The position numbers and the translations under genes were made by a program. From the NCBI GenBank assembly GCA_026708185.1, contig JAPOVK010000063.1, positions 1-64,000 on the forward strand: a stretch of DNA of 64,000 bases, in the 5' to 3' direction. Shown one piece after another: positions 58,272 to 64,000 of the stretch. This DNA comes from Gammaproteobacteria bacterium. GTDB lineage: Bacteria > Pseudomonadota > Gammaproteobacteria > Pseudomonadales > Azotimanducaceae. How positions within the stretch are numbered: the stretch's first letter is position 1; each line of letters starts with the position of its first letter. The notes under the pieces are model-generated. The model was given only the letters and a program-made list of their open reading frames with translations, was not told where the DNA came from and made no database searches.

Positions 58272-58712
58272 ATGGGTCGAATAGTCGTCGAAGCCACCAT
58301 CGAGAACGGCCTTGACCCGAGTAGCACGATCGTCTGCGACATCCTGGTCGACACGGGCGCGGCGTATCTCACCTTGCCGAACGCGTGGCGCTCCCGTCTC
58401 GGCGAGCTCACGGTCTACGACACCGTGTACGTCGAGACAGCCAACCAGCCCGTCGTGACCGGCGAAATCTGCGGGCCGGTCCTCCTGCGGTTCGGTTCGT
58501 TCCGCCGGGTCTTGGCAGAGGTCCTCTTCATCGACATGGCGCCTGCCGACGGCCGGCACGAGCCGCTGCTCGGCTACATTCCGCTTGAGCAGGCGCAGGC
58601 CGTCGTGGATCTTGCCGGACACCGACTTGCGAAGGTTGACCGCGTCGATCTCAAACGGTTGCCAGGTCCGTCGCCCATCCGAAGGAAGGACGGGTGCAAG
58701 CAGGGATCCTGA
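58272..58712 (+). CDS. Retropepsin-like aspartic protease
   Basis: 146 residues. The clan AA active-site motif CDILVDTGAAYLTLP (DTG) near residue 28 is followed by LLGYIPLEQAQAVVD, the hydrophobic-hydrophobic-Gly motif. One DTG per chain implies a homodimer. No signal peptide or membrane helix, so cytoplasmic. Its stop converges with TBDR 4. Substrate unknown. Confidence 0.72.
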   Translation: MGRIVVEATIENGLDPSSTIVCDILVDTGAAYLTLPNAWRSRLGELTVYDTVYVETANQPVVTGEICGPVLLRFGSFRRVLAEVLFIDMAPADGRHEPLLGYIPLEQAQAVVDLAGHRLAKVDRVDLKRLPGPSPIRRKDGCKQGS

Positions 58713-58729
58713 AGCCGCCGCTTCGCGAT

Positions 58730-61327
58730 TCAAATGCGTCGAAACCCGGTCTCGAACCGAATGAACACCCGGCGACCGCGGGGATCGGCCGACCGCGGAT
58801 CGTAGCTACCGGCGATGTTCACGTATGGCGGCGCGGTGCCGGCCACGTTCACGACACCCAAGGCCAGGCGCGTTCGGTCGTCCCCCAAGAGGTCCACGCC
58901 GATGTTCGCATCGACCGTGGTGAACGCATCGATCGCGAGCCCCCGGTCGTCCTCGTAGCCGCCGATGTGGCGGAGCAGGATGTTGGCGTCGGTTCGTCCC
59001 CGGGACAGGCCGACCCCCGCCACGGCCTTGAACGCCTGGGTCGGCGCGCCGACGTTCGCGCGGTTGAGGCGGCCCAAGCCGTCGCTGGCAACGCCCGCGT
59101 TGATGACGTCGTAGGCCAGCAAAACGGTGCCATCGAAGAATGCGCGCAAGGTCCCCAGGTTTGAGTCGAGGCGACCACGCGCCGCGATGTCTACGCCGCG
59201 CACGTCGATGGCGTCGGCGTTGATGAACGCCACGTTGACGATGGAGATCGTGCCGGCCGACGTGCGTTCGACGCGGGGATCGAACGGATCGGCGTTGACG
59301 ATGGCCTGGGCATTGTCCTTGCGCAGCACGTCCTCGAAGGCGTAGTCGAAGTAGTCGATGGACAACTCGACATCGGTGCGCGGCTGCCAGGTGGCGCCGA
59401 GGTTGACGGCGCGCGAGGTCTCCGGCTTCAGGTTCGCATCGCCCACGGTGCGCCGTCCGGCGAACGTGGTCGAACCGTCGTGGTCGGTGATGTTGACGAA
59501 GTTCGTCTGCACCCCCTGGGTCTGGAATGTCGACGGCGCACGGAAGGACGTCCCCACCGACGCGCGCAGCGACAGCGTCGGCGACGTCGCGGCGAGCAGC
59601 GTCAACTTCGGATCCAGGGAATCGCCGACACCATCGCCGTAGTCCGCATAGCGCAGCGCGCCCGTGGCCTCGAACCAAGGCGAAAACGGCAGGAACACCT
59701 CGCCGTAGGTCGCAACCACGTCGGTCTCGCCGGCGAAGTTCGGATTGCCGATCAGGAAGGCGAAACCGTCGTGGCGCGTGATGGTGTCGTAGACGTAGGC
59801 GAGCGCTTGGTCACGCCTCTGGACGCCGACGGCGAACCCCGCCGGGCCGCCGGCAAAGCTGCCGAAGTAGCCGGTGACGTTGGCGTCGAGCACGTCCAGG
59901 GTTGACTCGGCATCGCCGACGTAGTCGCCGACGATGAACTGGCGCAGGGCGGGGTCATTGTAGGTTGCATCGCCCGGTCTGGCGCCGAACGCCGAACTGA
60001 ACGGGTTGAAATACCGGCACGGGCCGACACCGGGGACGGCTTGTACCGCCGCCGTCGGGCTCGTGTCGCAATCCGTGCCGCCTAGACCCAAGAGCGCCGC
60101 TTGGAAGTTCGCGGCCACGATGTCGCGTGGGTTCAGCACCGCGTCGTTTGCCGCGTGCACGTACGAGAGGCTCCAGCCGACTCTTTCCGACCAATCGCCG
60201 TCGGCCCCGAACGCCGTGCGAACGGTGTGGTGCTGGTAGTAGTTGACCTCCGGCGGGTGGCCGACGCCATACGGACGGCCCTGGAAGAGGACGTCTTCGC
60301 CGAACACGTTGCCCGGGTGCCGGGCCGGCACTATTGGGGTTTTGAGCACGGGGAAGCTCGGCGACACCTCGCGGCTGATATCGTTGCGCGCGAAGCCGAG
60401 GTCCGCCCAGAGTTGCGCGCGGTCCGCCCACTCCCAGTCGAGTCGAGCATAGCCCTGCAACCGCTCTTCGACGGGCACGACCGTGATCTGCGGGCCGTAG
60501 TCGAAACGGCAGATCGTGTTGCCGTCGGCGAGGTTCTGCAGCAGGCCGCCGTTTGCCGTGCACCCCGGATCGGCGACGGTCGCCCCCGTCGAGGGCAGCG
60601 AGAAACTCCCCGGGTTGCCGAATCCGCTGGTCGAAGGACGCCGCCAGTCCACTTCGCCGAGCAGAAGGCTGCTGCGGTCGAGGTAGCTGGCCGCCAACAG
60701 GACCGTGCCCGCATCGCCCACAGGCCCCCCGAAGGCCGCGTCGAGATTGAAGTCGTCCTGGCTGCCGTTGCCCACGCGCGTGCGGTATTCGCCACGCAGG
60801 TCGAAGCCGTCGAGGTCGCGTCGGGTGATGAAGTTGACGACGCCCGCCACCGCGTCGGAACCGTACACCGCCGACGCGCCGTCCTTGAGGATCTCGACCC
60901 GCTCGACGGCCAGCATCGGCACCAGCGCCGCGAGATCCACGAAGCTCGACCCGTCGTCGGTCTGAACGGCGGACGGCACCTGTCGCTTGCCGTTCAGCAG
61001 CACCAGGGTGGACGCCACGCCCAGTCCGCGCAGATTGACGTTCGCCGTGCCGACGGTGAAGTTCTGCGTCAGGTTGTCGGAGTTGTTCTCGGCACCGTTG
61101 TCCGTGGGCAGCAAGCCGACGAGATCCCGGATGTCCTTGGCGGCGTAGCGGTCCAGCGTCTCGGCATCGTACTCGGCCAAGGGCGAGGCGAAGTCCGCCT
61201 GGCGGGCGATGCGGCTGCCGGTCTTGGCAACCACCACGATCTCCTCGATCTCCGCCGGTGACGCCTGCACGCCCCCGGCAATCCAAGCGGACAGCACAAG
61301 CGCGACAAGCCCGCGCAGAGTGTTCAT
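58730..61327 (-). CDS. TonB-dependent outer membrane receptor (4)
   Basis: 865 residues. Signal peptide, TonB-box-like EEIVVVAKTGSR, plug with NLRGLGVASTLVLLNGKRQ and VEILKDGASAVYGSDAVAGVVNF, and a barrel ending RVFIRFETGFRRI. The extracellular parts carry GPCRYFNPFSSAFGARPGD, shared with TBDR 2 of this window. GGAGAAGTGAG precedes the ATG at 61327, and its start is 1 base past the recJ stop, so it may be co-transcribed with recJ. Ligand unknown. Confidence 0.93.
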   Translation of the reverse strand: MNTLRGLVALVLSAWIAGGVQASPAEIEEIVVVAKTGSRIARQADFASPLAEYDAETLDRYAAKDIRDLVGLLPTDNGAENNSDNLTQNFTVGTANVNLRGLGVASTLVLLNGKRQVPSAVQTDDGSSFVDLAALVPMLAVERVEILKDGASAVYGSDAVAGVVNFITRRDLDGFDLRGEYRTRVGNGSQDDFNLDAAFGGPVGDAGTVLLAASYLDRSSLLLGEVDWRRPSTSGFGNPGSFSLPSTGATVADPGCTANGGLLQNLADGNTICRFDYGPQITVVPVEERLQGYARLDWEWADRAQLWADLGFARNDISREVSPSFPVLKTPIVPARHPGNVFGEDVLFQGRPYGVGHPPEVNYYQHHTVRTAFGADGDWSERVGWSLSYVHAANDAVLNPRDIVAANFQAALLGLGGTDCDTSPTAAVQAVPGVGPCRYFNPFSSAFGARPGDATYNDPALRQFIVGDYVGDAESTLDVLDANVTGYFGSFAGGPAGFAVGVQRRDQALAYVYDTITRHDGFAFLIGNPNFAGETDVVATYGEVFLPFSPWFEATGALRYADYGDGVGDSLDPKLTLLAATSPTLSLRASVGTSFRAPSTFQTQGVQTNFVNITDHDGSTTFAGRRTVGDANLKPETSRAVNLGATWQPRTDVELSIDYFDYAFEDVLRKDNAQAIVNADPFDPRVERTSAGTISIVNVAFINADAIDVRGVDIAARGRLDSNLGTLRAFFDGTVLLAYDVINAGVASDGLGRLNRANVGAPTQAFKAVAGVGLSRGRTDANILLRHIGGYEDDRGLAIDAFTTVDANIGVDLLGDDRTRLALGVVNVAGTAPPYVNIAGSYDPRSADPRGRRVFIRFETGFRRI

Positions 61328-61328
61328 C

Positions 61329-63032
61329 TCACTTCTCCTCCATGTCGTCAATTTCCAGTTGCAGGGTGTCGGCGTCGCCGTAGTCGTTCACCGCCAGGCG
61401 GTAGACCGCCCTCACCTGTTTCGCCGCGATCGGCTCGCGATTGAACGCAATGGCATCGGCTACGCGTTCGTCGCGCTTCAGGACCAGCTTGAGGTGCCGC
61501 TCTCCGACCACGCGCTGCGCGACGACTTCGAACTCACCGTGGAACCTTGGCTCCTCGAAGTCCTTTCCCCACGGGCCGTGGGCGCGGATCAACTGGGCAT
61601 TGTCGAGGACGAGGTCGCCGGCCGCGAGCTCACCATCGACCACGACGATGCCGGCGAGATCGCGCGGCGTCACCCGCTGCGCCACCGCATCGTCGAACGC
61701 ATCTCTGAATCGGGGCAGGGCTGCGCGGCGAATACTCAGGCCCGCCGCCATCGCATGACCACCGAAACCGTCGATCAGCTCGGGATAGCGCGCCGCGCAG
61801 TCGGCCAGGGCGTCGCGGATGTGCAAGCCGGGGATCGAGCGTGCCGACCCCTTCAACACAAAGGGCGCATTCGGTCCGGCATCGGCGAACGCGATCGCCG
61901 GCTTGTGGTAGCGCTCGCGGAGCCGTCCGGCCACGATGCCGACGACGCCCTGGTGCCAGCCCGGCTCGTAGACGCAGATCGAGACCCCTTCTCCGGCGTC
62001 GCCGGTCTCGACGGCTAGCTGCGCATCTTCGTTCATGGCCAACTCGATCTCGCGGCGCTCGTCGTTGAGCTCGCTCAAGCTAAAGGCTTGGCGGCGTGCT
62101 TCGGCGGCATCCTCGGCAAGCAGGCAGCGGATGCCAATCGCGATGTCTTGCAGGCGACCCGCGGCGTTGAGCCTCGGCGCGATGGTAAACCCGAGGTCGC
62201 TGGCGGTCAGCCTCGACCGCGCACGGCGCGCCGCTTCGATCAGCGCGGCGATCCCGGGTCTCGTTTTACCGGCGCGAATGCGTCGCAGACCTTGATGGAC
62301 GAGGATCCGGTTGTTGCGATCGAGCGGGACGACATCGGCCACCGTCCCAAGCGCCACGAGGTCCAGCCAATCCGCTAGCCGCGGCTCCTCGATGCCCGAG
62401 CGCTCGAAGTGGCCAGCACTGCGCAGCTTGCTTCGGATCGCACCAAGCACGTAGTAGGCGACGCCGACGCCGGCTAGGTTCGGGCTGGGGAAGGTCGAGC
62501 CAGCGAGATTCGGGTTCACCAGCGCGCACGCCGCCGGCAGCGTATCTCCCGGCAGGTGGTGATCGGTGACGACGACGTCCACGCCCTGTGACTGGGCGAG
62601 CGCCACCCCGTCGACGCTGGCGGTGCCGTTGTCCACGGTGACGATGACATCGGGTTTGCCCTTGAGCGCAACCTCGACGAACTCGGGCGTTAGGCCGTAG
62701 CCGTACTCGAAGCGGTTGGGGACAAGGAAGTCCACGCGGTCCGCACGGACGCCGAAGGCACGCAGCACCGAGACGCATAGTGCCGACGCCGTGGCGCCGT
62801 CGGCGTCGAAATCGCCGGCGATCAGGATTCGTTCGCCGTCGACGACCGCCGCGGCGAGGCGTTCCACCGCAGCGTCAATGCCGGGAAGCGTCGTCGGAGC
62901 GTGCAGGTCGGCCAAGGTCAGGTCCAGGTCTGATGCCGTGCGCACCCCGCGCGCCGCCAACGCATCGCGCAAGAAGGGCGGTATGTCGCGGGGCAGGTCG
63001 GCTTCTCGCTTGGGCCTGGTTTCGATCAGCAA
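61329..63032 (-). CDS. recJ: Single-stranded-DNA exonuclease RecJ
   Basis: 567 residues. The DHH phosphoesterase motifs are present: GDFDADGATA, VTVDNGT, VTDHHLPGD, and the DHHA1 part with GGHAMAAGL. It digests ssDNA 5' to 3' in recombination and repair. A TTG at 63032 is the best available start; no ribosome site was seen. In E. coli recJ precedes prfB-lysS directly; here about 4.1 kb intervene. Confidence 0.94.
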   Translation of the reverse strand: MLIETRPKREADLPRDIPPFLRDALAARGVRTASDLDLTLADLHAPTTLPGIDAAVERLAAAVVDGERILIAGDFDADGATASALCVSVLRAFGVRADRVDFLVPNRFEYGYGLTPEFVEVALKGKPDVIVTVDNGTASVDGVALAQSQGVDVVVTDHHLPGDTLPAACALVNPNLAGSTFPSPNLAGVGVAYYVLGAIRSKLRSAGHFERSGIEEPRLADWLDLVALGTVADVVPLDRNNRILVHQGLRRIRAGKTRPGIAALIEAARRARSRLTASDLGFTIAPRLNAAGRLQDIAIGIRCLLAEDAAEARRQAFSLSELNDERREIELAMNEDAQLAVETGDAGEGVSICVYEPGWHQGVVGIVAGRLRERYHKPAIAFADAGPNAPFVLKGSARSIPGLHIRDALADCAARYPELIDGFGGHAMAAGLSIRRAALPRFRDAFDDAVAQRVTPRDLAGIVVVDGELAAGDLVLDNAQLIRAHGPWGKDFEEPRFHGEFEVVAQRVVGERHLKLVLKRDERVADAIAFNREPIAAKQVRAVYRLAVNDYGDADTLQLEIDDMEEK

Positions 63033-63035
63033 GTG

Positions 63036-63053
63036 TTGTCAGTGAGTTGTCAC
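63036..63053 (+). promoter_or_regulatory. Pho-box-like direct repeat upstream of the enolase-superfamily gene
   Basis: TTGTCAG-TGAG-TTGTCAC: two heptamers 11 bp apart. The second is identical to the TTGTCAC half of the E. coli phoA box. The -10 expected 10 bases on reads ATCACT, which is poor. It lies in the 119-bp gap between the recJ start and the next gene. Confidence 0.35.
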
Positions 63054-63151
63054 AGCCATGCACATCACTCTGTCGGGAGTGGCGGCGCGAATCAAGCGTA
63101 TGCTGTTGTGCCGTTGCGGCCGCTCGTGCCATTCAGGCCGCCGGAGGAATT

Positions 63152-64000
63152 ATGAAAATCACAGCAATTGACACCTTTGTAGTCGACGCCGGCTGGAGGC
63201 CGTGGCAGTTCGTGGCCGTGCGCACCGACGCCGGGATCACGGGCTACGGCGAATGTTCGGACGGTCGCATGCCCTACAGCGTGGTCGGCACCGCCCAGGA
63301 GTTCGAGACCATCCTCAAGGGCAAGGATCCCCGTCCCGTGGAAGCACGCTACTGGGAAATGTACCGGATGGCGCGGCAAAGCCCGGGCGGCATCGCGGCG
63401 AAGGCGATTGCCGGCATCGAGCTGGCGCTGTGGGACATCAAGGCGAAGGCCTTGGGCGTGCCCGTCTACGAGCTCTTCGGTGGGCCCATGCGCACGCGAC
63501 AGCGCGTGTACTGGTCGCATTGCGGCTCGTCGCGGGCCGGCAACCACGAGATCATCGGTGTGCCGCCGCTCAAGACCTGGCAGGACATTACCGATCTCGG
63601 TCACGAGGTCGTCGAGCGCGGCTTCACGGCGCTGAAAACCAACATCGTCTACCCTGGCGAGATCGCGCGAACCTACCGCGGCGGCTTCGGCGGCGGCGAA
63701 GGCACGACCGACGGCACAGTCGACAACGCCATGCTCGACCACATCCGCACCTTGATCGGCACCTTCCGCGACGCCGTGGGTCCGCACGTCGACATCGCGC
63801 TGGATCTCAACTTCAACTTCCGCGTCGAGGCCGCCAAGCGCATCTGCCGCGCCCTCGAGGACATGCGCATGATGTGGGTCGAAGTGGACATGTACGAGCC
63901 CAACGGACTGCGCGAGGTCCGTGACTCGACCAGCGTCACGATCTGCTCCGGCGAGAACCTGTTCACCGCCCGCGACTACCGCCGCTACTTCGAGGCCCGG
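63152..64000 (+). CDS. Mandelate racemase/muconate-lactonizing (enolase superfamily) protein, 3'-truncated by the window
   Basis: 283 codons are seen and the frame is open to the window end. Visible are the capping domain (MKITAIDTFVVDA, GITGYGECSDG), the barrel lysine region FTALKTN, and metal ligands in IALDLNFNF, MMWVEVDMYEP and CSGENLFT. GGAGG lies just before the ATG. It should be a dehydratase or racemase of a sugar acid or similar. The C-terminal acid-base residues are outside the window, so its class cannot be named. Confidence 0.88.
   Translation, partial: MKITAIDTFVVDAGWRPWQFVAVRTDAGITGYGECSDGRMPYSVVGTAQEFETILKGKDPRPVEARYWEMYRMARQSPGGIAAKAIAGIELALWDIKAKALGVPVYELFGGPMRTRQRVYWSHCGSSRAGNHEIIGVPPLKTWQDITDLGHEVVERGFTALKTNIVYPGEIARTYRGGFGGGEGTTDGTVDNAMLDHIRTLIGTFRDAVGPHVDIALDLNFNFRVEAAKRICRALEDMRMMWVEVDMYEPNGLREVRDSTSVTICSGENLFTARDYRRYFEAR

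Overview
The window is GC-rich (about two thirds G+C by eye) and densely coded on both strands. It looks like the chromosome of a marine or otherwise environmental gammaproteobacterium. The argument rests on gene neighbourhoods typical of that class: pilD-coaE, secA-argJ, hpf-ptsN-rapZ-ptsO, sdhE-ygfX beside ygfZ and nadB, and prfB-lysS with recJ close by. Genus cannot be told from the sequence alone.

Layout. 1-10.8 kb is mostly housekeeping: an aldo/keto reductase, prepilin peptidase, dephospho-CoA kinase, a secreted TPR protein, argJ, secA, a DciA-like protein and the nitrogen-PTS block (hpf, ptsN, rapZ, ptsO; no rpoN). 11.2-22 kb is a catabolic island: Rieske oxygenase, metal-dependent amidohydrolase, a nuclease-like protein of unknown role, a phytanoyl-CoA-type dioxygenase, a CmcJ/NvfI-type oxygenase, a nitronate monooxygenase-type flavoprotein, a TonB-dependent receptor (TBDR) and a DASS-type anion symporter. 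22-30.2 kb carries an outer-membrane barrel, two more TBDRs and an FAD oxidoreductase; the second of these TBDRs has a good candidate Pho box. 30.2-35 kb holds a two-domain ABM-like protein, an ABC exporter pair, a cupin and an APH-fold kinase.

35-37.8 kb is a scar-like stretch: one copy of a dispersed repeat whose other copy lies at the window start, a sulfatase flanked by 13-bp direct repeats, a decayed AlbA_2/AAA_4-type gene and tRNA-Ser(CGA). 37.9-44.4 kb is a minus-strand run (porin-like protein, two luciferase-like oxidoreductases, D-2-hydroxyacid dehydrogenase, SDR, MDR), divergent from a fused double class III CoA-transferase. An orphan HicB-like antitoxin and a third luciferase-like enzyme follow.

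48.7-63 kb returns to core genes: nadB, sdhE-ygfX, ygfZ, mmsA with a divergent GntR regulator, ung-lysS-prfB (with the programmed +1 frameshift) and recJ. The familiar recJ-prfB-lysS cluster is split by about 4.1 kb carrying an actinobacterial-looking hypothetical protein, a retropepsin-like protein and a fourth TBDR. The window ends inside an enolase-superfamily gene that also has a Pho-box-like direct repeat upstream.

How the parts fit. The accessory genes read as nutrient scavenging: four TBDRs and two other barrels for uptake of large or scarce substrates, then oxygenases, dehydrogenases, CoA-transferase and MmsA feeding central metabolism. Substrates cannot be assigned from sequence alone. 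No CRISPR array, rRNA operon, intact transposase or intact prophage was seen.
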